A stretch of DNA of 64,000 nt from Clusia tigrina (taxonomy: Eukaryota; Arthropoda; Insecta; Diptera; Clusiidae), in NCBI GenBank assembly GCA_920105625.2, contig OV050030.1:250759889-250823888 (forward strand), in the 5' to 3' direction. Positions within the stretch are counted from its first letter, which is position 1; each line of letters opens with the position of its first letter. Both the position numbers and the translations under genes were made by a program. A model generated the notes under the pieces. That model was not told where the DNA came from and did not search any database. It was given only the letters and a program-made list of their open reading frames with translations. This document shows positions 24,373 to 35,900 of this stretch, piece after piece.

Positions 24373-25550
24373 CTATCGCTCAAAGCTATGCTACCCTTGA
24401 GTCCGAAATCAAACACTGATAAAACTTCAAATGGCCCTAACTGCTATACGGTACGTCCTACACCTATCAAAGTTTGCAACATACAAGTGCTTGTAACTCT
24501 TTACTGGAGCGTCATAAAACCTTGAAATTTTGTAACAATAAAGTGCTCGAGCGCCTTTTGTTAATTTCAGCTATCGCTCAAAGCTATGCTACCCTTGAGT
24601 CCCAAATCAAACACTGATAAAACTTCAAATGGCCCTAACTTCTATACAGTACATCCTACACCTATCAAAGTTTGCAAACATACAAATGCTTGCAACTTTT
24701 TACTGGATCGTCATAAAACCTTGAAATTTTGTAACAATAAAGTACTCGAGTCTCTTGTCAATTTAAGCTATCGCTCAAAGCTATGCTACCCTTGAGTCCC
24801 AAATCAAACACTGATAAAAATTCAAACGGCCATAACTTCTATACGGAGCGTCCTACACCTATCAAAGTTTGCAACATACAAATGCTTGTAACTTTTTACT
24901 GGAGCGTCATAAAACCTTGAAATTTTGTAACAATAAAGTACTCGAGCGCCTTTTGTTAATTTAAGCTATCGCTCAAAGCTATGCTACCCTTGAGTCCCAA
25001 ATCAAACACTGATAAAACTTCAAATGGCCCTAATTTCTATACAGTACATCCTACACCTATCAAAGTTTGCAACATACAAATGCTTGTAACTTTTTACTGG
25101 AGCGTCATAAAACCTTGAAATTTTGTAACAATAAAGTACTCGAGCCTTTTGTCAATTTAAGCTATCGCTCAAAGCTATGCTACCCTTGAGTCCGAAATCA
25201 AACACTTAAAACTTCAAATGACCCTAACTTCTATAAGGTACGTCCAACACCTATTAAAGTTTGCAACATACAAATGCTTGTAACTTTTTACTGGAGCGTC
25301 ATAAAACCTTGAAATTTTGTAACAATAAAGTACTCGAGCCTCTTGTCAATTTAAGCTATCGCTCAAAGCTATGCTACCCTTGAGTCCCAAATCAAACACT
25401 GATAAAACTTCAAACGGCCCTAACTTCTATACGGTACGTCCTACACCTATCAAAGTTTGCAACATACAAATGCTTGTAACTTTTTACTGGAGCGTCATAA
25501 AACCTAGAAATTTTGTAACAATAAAGTACTCGAGCCTCTTGTCAATTTAA

Positions 25551-26880
25551 ATTATCGCTCAAAGCTATGCTACCCTGGAGTCCCATATCAAACACTGATA
25601 AAACTTCAAATGGCCCTAACTTTTATACGGTACGTCCTACACCTATCAAAGTTTGCAACATACAAATGCTTGTTACTTTTTAGTGGAGCGTCATAAAACC
25701 TTGAAATTTTGTAACAATAAAGTACTCGAGCCTCTTGTCAATTTAAGTTATCGCTCAAAGCTATGCTACCCTTGAGTCCCAAATCAAACACTGATAAATC
25801 TTCAAATGGCCCTAACTTCTATACGGTACATCCTACACCTATCAAAGTTTGCAACATACAAATGCTTGTAACTTTTTACTGGAGTGTCATAAAACCTTGA
25901 AATTTTGTAACAATAAAGTACTCGAGCCTCTTGTCAATTTAAGTTATCGCTAAAAGCTATGCTACCCTTGAGTCCCAAATCAAACACTGATAAAACTTCA
26001 AACGGCCCTAACTTCTATACGGTACGTCCTACACCTATCAAAGTTTGCAACATACAAATGCTTGTAACTTTTTAGTGGAGCGTCATAGAACCTTGAAATT
26101 TTGTAACAATAAAGTACTTGAGCCTCTTGTCAATTTAAGTTATCGGTCAAAGCTATGCTACCCTTGAGTCCCAAATCAAACACTGATACAACTTCAAATG
26201 GCCCTAACTTCTATACGGTGCGTCCTACACCTATCAAAGTTTGCAACATACAAATGCTTGTAACTTTTTACTGGAGCGTCATAAAACCTTGAAATTTTGT
26301 AACAATAAAGTACTCGAGCGCCTTTTGTTAATTTAAGCTATCGTTCAAAGCTATGCTACCCTTGAGTCCCAAATCAAACACTGATAAAACTTCAAATGGC
26401 CCTAACTTCTATACAGTATATCCTACACCTATCAAAGTTTGCAACATACAAATGCTTGTAACTTTTTACTGGAGCGTCATAAAACCTAGAAATTTTGTAA
26501 CAATAAAGTACTCGAGCCTCTTGTCAATTTAAGTTATCGCTCAAAGCTATGCTACCCTTGAGTCCCAAATCAAACACTGATAAAACTTCAAGCGGCCCTA
26601 ACTTCTATACAGTACATCCTACACCTATCAAAGTTTGCAACATACAAATGCTTGTTACTTTTTAGTGGAGCGTCATAAAACCTTCACATTTTGTAACAAT
26701 AAAGTAATCGAACCTCTTGTCAATTTAAGTTATCGCTCAAAGCTATGCTACCCTTGATTCCCAAATCAAACACTGATAAAACTTCAAATGGCCCTAACTT
26801 ATATACGGTACGTCCTACACCTATCAAAGTTTCCAACATACAAATGCTTGTAACTTTTTACTGGAGTGTCATAAAACCTT
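25551..26880. repeat. Mosaic stretch, start of the right-hand subfamily domain
   Basis: About seven monomers of mixed subtype. From here onward TGTTACTTTTTAGTGG, CATAGAACC, AAACGGCC and GATAAATCTTC variants become common. A stretch of roughly 0.8 kb (about 25,620-26,400) resembles 33,250-34,030 at an offset of 7,630. It contains no gene. Confidence 0.8.
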
Positions 26881-27663
26881 GATATTTTGTAACAATAAAG
26901 TACTCGAGCCTTTTGTCAATTTAAGCTATCGCTCAAAGCTATGCTACCCTTGAGCCCCAAATCAAACACAGATAAAACTTCAAACGGCCCTAACTTCTAT
27001 ACGGTACGTCCTACACCTATCAAAGTTTGCAACATACAAATGCTTGTAACTTTTTACTGGAGCGTCATAAAACCTAGAAATTTTGTAACAATAAAGTACT
27101 CGAGCCTCTTGTCAATTTAAGTTATCGCTGAAAGCTATGCTACCCTTGAGTCCCAAATCAAACACTGATAAAACTTCAAATGGCCCTAACTTTTATACGG
27201 TACGTCCTACACCTATCAAAGTGTGCAACATACAAATGCTTGTAACTTTTTACTGGAGTGTCATAAAACCTTGAAATTTTGTAACAATAAAGTACTCGAG
27301 CCTCTTGTCAATTTAAGTTGTCGCAAAAGCTATGCTACCCTTGAGTCCCAAATCAAGCACTGATAAAACTTCAAACGGCCCTAACTTCTATACGGTACGT
27401 CCTACACCTATCAAAGTTTGCAACATACAAATGCTTGTAACTTTTTAGTGGAGCGTCATAGAACCTTGAAATTTTGTAACAATAAAGTACTCGAGCCTCT
27501 TGTCAATTTAAGTTATCGCTCAAAGCTATGCTACCCTTGAGTACCAAATCAAACACTGATAAAACTTCAAATGGCCCTAACTTCTATACGGTGCGTCCTA
27601 CACCTATCAAAGTTTGCAACATACAAATGCTTGTAACTTTTTACTGGAGCGTCATAAAACCTT
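26881..27663. repeat. 4-monomer unit, copy 1 (783 bp)
   Basis: Repeated immediately at +783 (4 x 196 minus 1). Markers are GATATTTTG at the left edge, TTATCGCTGAAAGC near 27,122, AAAGTGTGCAAC near 27,219, TTGTCGCAAAAGC at 27,318 and GAGTACCAAATC near 27,540. Copy 1 has the private changes GAGCCCC and AACACAGAT near 26,953-26,970. Confidence 0.9.
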
Positions 27664-28446
27664 GATATTTTGTAACAATAAAGTACTCGAGCCTTTTGTC
27701 AATTTAAGCTATCGCTCAAAGCTATGCTACCCTTGAGTCCCAAATCAAACACTGATAAAACTTCAAACGGCCCTAACTTCTATACGGTACGTCCTACACC
27801 TATCAAAGTTTGCAACATACAAATGCTTGTAACTTTTTACTGGAGCGTCATAAAACCTAGAAATTTTGTAACAATAAAGTACTCGAGCCTCTTGTCAATT
27901 TAAGTTATCGCTGAAAGCTATGCTACCCTTGAGTCCCAAATCAAACACTGATAAAACTTCAAATGGCCCTAACTTTTATACGGTACGTCCTACACCTATC
28001 AAAGTGTGCAACATACAAATGCTTGTAACTTTTTACTGGAGTGTCATAAAACCTTGAAATTTTGTAACAATAAAGTACTCGAGCCTCTTGTCAATTTAAG
28101 TTGTCGCAAAAGCTATGCTACCCTTGAGTCCCAAATCAAGCACTGATAAAACTTCAAACGGCCCTAACTTCTATACGGTACGTCCTACACCTATCAAAGT
28201 TTGCAACATACAAATGCTTGTAACTTTTTAGTGGAGCGTCATAGAACCTTGAAATTTTGTAACAATAAAGTACTCGAGCCTCTTGTCAATTTAAGTTATC
28301 GCTCAAAGCTATGCTACCCTTGAGTACCAAATCAAACACTGATAAAACTTCAAATGGCCCTAACTTCTATACGGTGCGTCCTACACCTATCAAAGTTTGC
28401 AACATACAAATGCTTGTAACTTTTTACTGGAGCGTCATAAAACCTT
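27664..28446. repeat. 4-monomer unit, copy 2 (783 bp)
   Basis: Same order of markers as copy 1, shifted by 783: CTGAAAGC near 27,911, AAAGTGTGCAAC near 28,002, TTGTCGCAAAAGC at 28,101 and GAGTACCAAATC at 28,322. It ends where CTTGAAATT follows instead of CTTGATATT. Near identity makes this a recent duplication or an assembly duplication. Confidence 0.9.
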
Positions 28447-29435
28447 GAAATTTTGTAACAATAAAGTACTCGAGCGCCTTTTGTTAATTTAAGCTATCGT
28501 TCAAAGCTATGCTACCCTTGAGTCCCAAATCAAACACTCATAAAACTTCAAATGGCCCTAACTTGTATACAGTACATCCTACACCTATCAAAGTTTGCAA
28601 CATACAAATGCTTGTAACTTTTTACTGGAGCGTCATAAAACCTTGAAATTTTGTAACAATAAAGTACTCGAGCCTTTTGTCAATTTAAGCTATCGCTCAA
28701 AGCTATGCTACCCTTGAGTCCCAAATCAAACACTGATAAAACTTTAAATGGCCCTAATTTCTATACGGTACGTCCTACACCTATCAAAGTTTGCAACATA
28801 CAAATGCTTGTAACTTTTTACTGGAGTGTCATAAAACCTTGAAATTTTGTAACAATAAAGTACTCGAGCCTCTTGTCAATTTAAGCTATCGCTCAAAGCT
28901 ATGCTGCCCTTGAGTCCCAAATCAAACACCGATAAAACTTCAAATGGCCCCAACTTCTATACGGTACGTCCTACACCTATCAAAGTTTGCAACATACAAA
29001 TGCTTGTAACTTTTTAGTGGAGCGTCATAGAACCTTGAAATTTTGTAACAATAAAGTACTCGAGCCTCTTGTCAATTTAAGCTATCGCTCAAAGCTATGC
29101 TACCCTTGAGTCCCAAATCAAACACTGATAAAACTTCAAATGGCCCTAACTTCTATACAGTACATCCTACACCTATCAAAGTTTGCAACATACAAGTGCT
29201 TGTAACTTTTTACTGGAGCGTCATAAAACCTTGAAATTTTGTAACAATAAAGTACTCGAGCCTTTTGTCAATTTAAGCTATCGCTCAAAGCTATGCTACC
29301 CTTGAGTCCCAAATCAAACACTGATAAAACTTCAAATGGCCCTAACTTCTATACGGTACTTCCTACACCTATCAAAGTTTGCAACATACAAATGCTTGTA
29401 CCTTTTTACTGGAGTGTCATAAAACCTTGATATTT
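28447..29435. repeat. Mosaic stretch
   Basis: About five monomers, including a GAGCGCC monomer near 28,473 and an AACACCGAT / GGCCCCAAC monomer near 28,926. The right edge is a monomer with a 14-bp deletion at 29,429-29,442. A similar order of subtypes is seen at 36.3-37.3 kb. It contains no gene. Confidence 0.8.
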
Positions 29436-29442
29436 ACTCGAG
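29429..29442. other. 14-bp deletion at the edge of the 9-mer
   Basis: GATATTTACTCGAG here replaces the usual text with GTAACAATAAAGT between GATATTT and ACTCGAG. The 9-monomer unit repeated at 31,199 begins right at this deletion; the second unit has an intact GTAACAATAAAG there. Confidence 0.85.
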
Positions 29443-31198
29443 CCTCTTGTCAATTTAAGTTATCGCTCACAGCTATGCTACCCTTGAGTCCCAAATCAAA
29501 CACTGATAAAACTTCTAATGGCCCTAACTTCTATGCGGTACGTACTACACCTATCAAAGTTTGCAACATACAAATGCTTGTAACTTTTTACTGGAGCGTC
29601 ATAAAACCTAGAAATTTTGTAACAATAAAGTACTCGAGCCTCTTGTCAATTTAAGTTTTCGCTCAAAGCTATGCTACCCTTGAGTCCCAAATCAAACACT
29701 GATAAATCTTCAAATGGCCCTAACTTCTATACGGTACGTCCTACACCTATCAAAGTTTGCAACATACAAATGCTTGTAACTTTTTACTGGAGCGTCATAA
29801 AACCTAGAAATTTTGTAACAATAAAGTACTCGAGCCTCTTGTCAATTTAAGTTTTCGCTCAAAGCTATGCTACCCTTGAGTCCCAAATCAAACACTGATA
29901 AATCTTCAAATGGCCCTAACTTCTATACGGTACGTCCTACACCTATCAAAGTTTGCAACATACAAATGCATGTTACTTTTTAGTGGAGCGTCATAAAACC
30001 TGGAAATTTTGTAACAATAAATTAATCGAGCGTCTTGTCAATTTAAGTTATCGCTCAAAGCTATGCTACCCTTGATTCCCAAATCAAACAATGATAAAAC
30101 TTCAAATGGCCCTAACTTCTATATGGTACGTCCTACACCTATCAAAGTTTGCAACATTCAAATGCTTGTAACTTTTTACTGGAGTGTCATAAAACCTTGA
30201 TATTTTTAACAATAAAGTACTCGAGCCTTTTGTCAATTTAAGCTATCGTTCAAAGCTATGCAACCCTTGATTCCCAAATCAAACACTGATAAAACTTCAA
30301 ATGGCCCTAACTTCTATACGGTACGTCCTACACCTATCAAAGTTTGCAACATACAAATGCTTGTAACTTTTTACTGGAGTGTCATAAAACCTTGATATTT
30401 TGTAACAATAAAGTACTCGAGCCTTTTGTCAATTTAAGCTATCGCTCAATGCTATGCTACCCTTGAGTCCCAAATCAAACACTGATAAAACTTCAAACGG
30501 CCCTAACTTCTATACGGTACGTCCTACACCTATCAAAGTTTGCAACATACAAATGCTTGTAACTTTTTACTGGAGCGTCATAAAACCTAGAAATTTTGTA
30601 ACAATAAAGTACTCGAGCCTTTTGTCAATTTAAGCTATCGCTCAAAGCTATGCTACCCTTGAGTCCCAAATCAAACACTGATAAAACTTCAAACGGCCCT
30701 AACTTCTATACGGTACGTCCTACACCTATCAAAGTTTGCAACATACAAATGCTTGTAACTTTTTACTGGAGCGTCATAAAACCTAGAAATTTTGTAACAA
30801 TAAAGTACTCGAGCCTCTTGTCAATTTAAGTTATCGCTCAAAGCTATGCTACCCTTGAGTCCCAAATCAAACACTGATAAAACTTCAAATGGCCCTAACT
30901 TCTATACGGTTCGTCCTACACCTATCAAAGTTTGCAACATACAAATGCTTGTAACTTTTTACTGGAGTGTCATAAAACCTTGATATTTTGTAACAATAAA
31001 GTACTCGAGCCTTTTGTCAATTTAAGCTATCGCTCAAAGCTATGCTACCCTTGATTCCCAAATTAAACACTGATAAAACTTCAAATGGCCCTAACTTCTA
31101 TACGGTACGTTCTACACCTATCAAAGTTTGCAACATACAAATGCTTGTAACTTTTTACTGGAGCGTCATAAAACCTAGAAATTTTGTAACAATAAAGT
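29436..31198. repeat. 9-monomer unit, copy 1 (1,763 bp)
   Basis: Repeated at +1,763 (9 x 196 minus 1). Markers in order: CGCTCACAGC near 29,464, CTTCTAATGGCC at 29,512, two successive AGTTTTCGCTC monomers near 29,653 and 29,849, GCATGTTACTTTTTAG at 29,968, CCTGGAAATT near 29,999, AACAATGAT near 30,087, the TGATATTTTTAACAAT short form near 30,199, CAATGCTATG near 30,448 and ACGGTTCGTCC near 30,905. Confidence 0.92.
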
Positions 31199-32912
31199 AC
31201 TCGAGCCTCTTGTCAATTTAAGTTATCGCTCACAGCTATGCTACCCTTGAGTCCCAAATCAAACACTGATAAAACTTCTAATGGCCCTAACTTCTATGCG
31301 GTACGTACTACACCTATCAAAGTTTGCAACATACAAATGCTTGTAACTTTTTACTGGAGCGTCATAAAACCTAGAAATTTTGTAACAATAAAGTACTCGA
31401 GCCTCTTGTCAATTTAAGTTTTCGCTCAAAGCTATGCTACCCTTGAGTCCCAAATCAAACACTGATAAATCTTCAAATGGCCCTAACTTCTATACGGTAC
31501 GTCCTACACCTATCAAAGTTTGCAACATACAAATGCTTGTAACTTTTTACTGGAGCGTCATAAAACCTAGAAATTTTGTAACAATAAAGTACTCGAGCCT
31601 CTTGTCAATTTAAGTTTTCGCTCAAAGCTATGCTACCCTTGAGTCCCAAATCAAACACTGATAAATCTTCAAATGGCCCTAACTTCTATACGGTACGTCC
31701 TACACCTATCAAAGTTTGCAACATACAAATGCATGTTACTTTTTAGTGGAGCGTCATAAAACCTGGAAATTTTGTAACAATAAATTAATCGAGCGTCTTG
31801 TCAATTTAAGTTATCGCTCAAAGCTATGCTACCCTTGATTCCCAAATCAAACAATGATAAAACTTCAAATGGCCCTAACTTCTATATGGTACGTCCTACA
31901 CCTATCAAAGTTTGCAACATTCAAATGCTTGTAACTTTTTACTGGAGTGTCATAAAACCTTGATATTTTTAACAATAAAGTACTCGAGCCTTTTGTCAAT
32001 TTAAGCTATCGTTCAAAGCTATGCAACCCTTGATTCCCAAATCAAACACTGATAAAACTTCAAATGGCCCTAACTTCTATACGGTACGTCCTACACCTAT
32101 CAAAGTTTGCAACATACAAATGCTTGTAACTTTTTACTGGAGTGTCATAAAACCTTGATATTTTGTAACAATAAAGTACTCGAGCCTTTTGTCAATTTAA
32201 GCTATCGCTCAATGCTATGCTACCCTTGAGTCCCAAATCAAACACTGATAAAACTTCAAACGGCCCTAACTTCTATACGGTACGTCCTACACCTATCAAA
32301 GTTTGCAACATACAAATGCTTGTAACTTTTTACTGGAGCGTCATAAAACCTAGAAATTTTGTAACAATAAAGTACTCGAGCCTTTTGTCAATTTAAGCTA
32401 TCGCTCAAAGCTATGCTACCCTTGAGTCCCAAATCAAACACTGATAAAACTTCAAACGGCCCTAACTTCTATACGGTACGTCCTACACCTATCAAAGTTT
32501 GCAACATACAAATGCTTGTAACTTTTTACTGGAGCGTCATAAAACCTAGAAATTTTGTAACAATAAAGTACTCGAGCCTCTTGTCAATTTAAGTTATCGC
32601 TCAAAGCTATGCTACCCTTGAGTCCCAAATCAAACACTGATAAAACTTCAAATGGCCCTAACTTCTATACGGTTCGTCCTACACCTATCAAAGTTTGCAA
32701 CATACAAATGCTTGTAACTTTTTACTGGAGTGTCATAAAACCTTGATATTTTGTAACAATAAAGTACTCGAGCCTTTTGTCAATTTAAGCTATCGCTCAA
32801 AGCTATGCTACCCTTGATTCCCAAATTAAACACTGATAAAACTTCAAATGGCCCTAACTTCTATACGGTACGTTCTACACCTATCAAAGTTTGCAACATA
32901 CAAATGCTTGTA
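31199..32912. repeat. 9-monomer unit, copy 2 (about 1,714 bp)
   Basis: Same markers as copy 1 at +1,763 (CGCTCACAGC near 31,227, CTTCTAATGG at 31,275, GCATGTTACTTTTTAG near 31,731, ACGGTTCGTCC near 32,668). I saw essentially no differences. It diverges near 32,913, where AACCTTTTACTGGAGTG replaces AACTTTTTACTGGAGCG. Confidence 0.92.
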
Positions 32913-35900
32913 ACCTTTTACTGGAGTGTCATAAAACCTTGATATTTTGTAACAATAAAGTACTCGAGCCTTTTGTCAATTTAAGCTATCGCTCAAAGCT
33001 ATGCTACCCTTGAGTCCCAAATCAAATACTGATAAAACTTCAAACGGCCCTAACTTCTATACGGTACGTCCTACACCTATCAAAGTTTGCAACATACAAA
33101 TGCTTGTAACTTTTTACTGGAGCGTCATAAAACCTAGAAATTTTGTAACAATATAGTACTCGAGCCTCTTGTCAATTTAAGTTATCGCTCAAAGCTATGC
33201 TACCCTTGAGTCCCAAATCAAACACTGATAAAACTTCAAATGACCCTAACTTTTATACGAAACTTCCTACACCTATCAAAGTTTGCAACATACAAATGCT
33301 TGTTACTTTTTAGTGGAGCGTCATAAAACCTTGAAATTTTGTAACAATAAAGTACTCGAGCCTCTTGTCAATTTAAGTTATCGCTCAAAGCTATGCTACC
33401 CTTGAGTCCCAAATCAAACACTGATAAATCTTCAAATGGCCCTAACTTCTATACGGTACATCCTAAACCTATCAAAGTTTGCAACATACAAATGCTTGTA
33501 ACTTTTTACTGGAATGTCATAAAACCTTGAAATTTTGTAACAATAAAGTACTCGAGCCTCTTGTCGATTTAAGTTATCGCTAAAAGCTATGCTACCCTTG
33601 AGTCCCAAATCAAACACTGATAAAACTTCAAACGGCCCTAACTTCTATACGGTACGTCCTACACCTATCAAAGTTTGCAACATACAAATGCTTGTAACTT
33701 TTTAGTGGAGCGTCATAGAACCTTGAAATTTTGTAACAATAAAGTACTCGAGCCTCTTGTCAATTTAAGTTATCGCTCAAAGCTATGCTACCCTTGAGTC
33801 CCAAATCAAACACTGATAAAACTTCAAATGGCCCTAAATTCTATACGGTGCGTTCTACACCTATCAAAGTTTGCAACATACAAATGCTTGTAACTTTTTA
33901 CTGGAGCGTCATAAAACCTTGAAATTTTGTAACAATAAAGTACTCGAGCGCCTTTTGTTAATTTAAGCTATCGTTCAAAGCTATGCTACCCTTGAGTCCC
34001 AAATCAAACACGGATAAAACTTCAAATGGCCCTAACTTCTATACAGTACATCCTACACCTTTCAAAGTTTGCAACATACAAATGCTTGTAACTTTTTACT
34101 GGAGCGTCATAAAACCTTGAAATTTTGTAACAATAAAGTACTCGCGCCTTTTGTCAATTTAAGATATCGCTCAAAGCTATGCTACCCTTGAGTCCCAAAT
34201 CAAACACTGATAAAACTTTAAATGGCCCTAACTTCTATACGGTACGTCCTACACCTATCAAAGTTTGCAACATACAAATGCTTGTAACTTTTACTGGAGT
34301 GTCATAAAACCTTGATATTTTGTAACAATAAAGTACTCGAGCCTTTTGTCAATTTAAGCTATCGCTCAAAGCTAAGCTACCCTTGAGTCCCAAATCAAAC
34401 ACTGATAAAACTTCAAATGGCCCTAACTTCTATACGGTACGTCCTACACCTATCAAAGTTTGCAACATACAAATGCTTGTAACTTTTTACTGGAGTGTCA
34501 TAAAACCTTGAAATTTTGTAACAATAAAGTACTCGAGCCTCTTGTCAATTTAAGCTATCGCTCAAAGCTATGCTACCCTTGAGTCCCAAATCAAACACCG
34601 ATAAAACTTCAAAAGGCCCCAACTTCTATACGGTACGTCCTACACCTCTCAAAGTTTGCAACATACAAATGCTTGTAACTTTTTAGTGGAGCGTCATAGA
34701 ACCTTGAAATTTTGTAACAATAAAGTACTCGAGCCTCTTGTTAATTTAAGCTATCGCTCAAAGCTATGCTACCCTTGAGTCCCAAATCAAACACTGATAA
34801 AACTTCAAAGGGCCCAAACTTCTATACAGTACATCCTACACCTATCAAAGTTTGCAACATACAAATGCTTGTAACTTTTTACTGGAGCGTCATAAAACCT
34901 TGAAATTTTGTAACAATAAAGTACTCGAGCCTTTTGTCAATTTAAGCTATCGCTCAAAGCTATGCTACCCTTGAGTCCAAAATCAAACACTGATAAAACT
35001 TCAAATGACCCTAACTTCTATACGGTACTTCCCACACCTATCATAGTTTGCAACATACAAATGCTTGTACCTTTTTACTGGAGTGTCATAAAACCTTGAT
35101 ATTTTGTAACAATAAAGTACTCGAGCCTTTTGTCAATTTAAGCTATCGCTCAAATCTATGCTACCCTTGAGTCCCAAATCAAACACTGATAAAACTTCAA
35201 ATGGCTCTAACTTCTATACAGTACATCCTACACCTATCAAAGTTTGCAACATACAAATGCTTGTAACTTTTTAGTGGAGCGTCATAAAACCTTGAAATTT
35301 TGTAACAATAAAGTACTCGAGCCTTTTGTCAATTTAAGCTATCGCTCAAAGCTATGCTACCCTTGAGTCCCAAATCAAACACTGATAAAACTTCAAATGG
35401 CCCTAACTTCTATACGGTACGTCCTACACCTATCAAAGTTTGCAACATACAAATGCTTGTAACTTTTTACTGGAGTGTCATAAAACCTTGATATTTTGTA
35501 ACAATAAAGTACTCGAGCCTTTTGTCAATTTAAACTATCGCTCAAAGCTATGCTACCCTTGAGTCCCAAATCAAACACTGATAAAACTTCAAACGGCCCT
35601 AACTTCTATACGGTACGTCCTACACCTATCAAAGTTTGCAACATACAAATGCTTGTAACTTTTTACTGGAGCGTCATAAAACCTAGAAATTTTGTAACAA
35701 TAAAGTACTCGAGCCTCTTGTCAATTTAAGTTATCGCTGAAAGCTATGCTACCCTTGAGTCCCAAATCAAACACTGATAAAACTTCAAATGGCCCTAACT
35801 TTTATACGGTACGTCCTACACCTATCAAAGTTTGCAACATACAAATGCTTGTTACTTTTTAGTGGAGCGTCATAAAACCTTGAAATTTTGTAACAATAAA

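Larger units (their letters stand above)
20468..25550. repeat. Large duplicated block, copy 2 (5.1 kb, rearranged)
   Basis: Matches 13,968 onward at +6,500 until a 9-bp deletion near 20,905 (TATGGCACCTACC for a longer form), then at +6,491 to about 21,910. It then follows 17,187-18,960 at +4,724, so one 9-monomer copy is missing. It next has about two extra monomers (23,690-24,055) and then follows 18,940-20,434 at +5,116. It ends near 25,550, where TTTAAATTATCGC replaces TTTAAGCTATCGC. Confidence 0.85.

Noticed and set aside
29653..29672. CENP-B box
   Set aside because: The AGTTTTCGCTCAAAGC variant has the TTCG and spaced A of the box, but the required CGGG is CTAT here. No monomer I read has a complete core.
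26881..32912. Tandem copies at 783 and 1,763 bp as assembly artefacts
   Set aside because: Cannot be excluded, but the 783-bp copies have private differences (GAGCCCC, AACACAGAT) and the 1,763-bp copies differ at the left edge, so I kept them as real while flagging the doubt.
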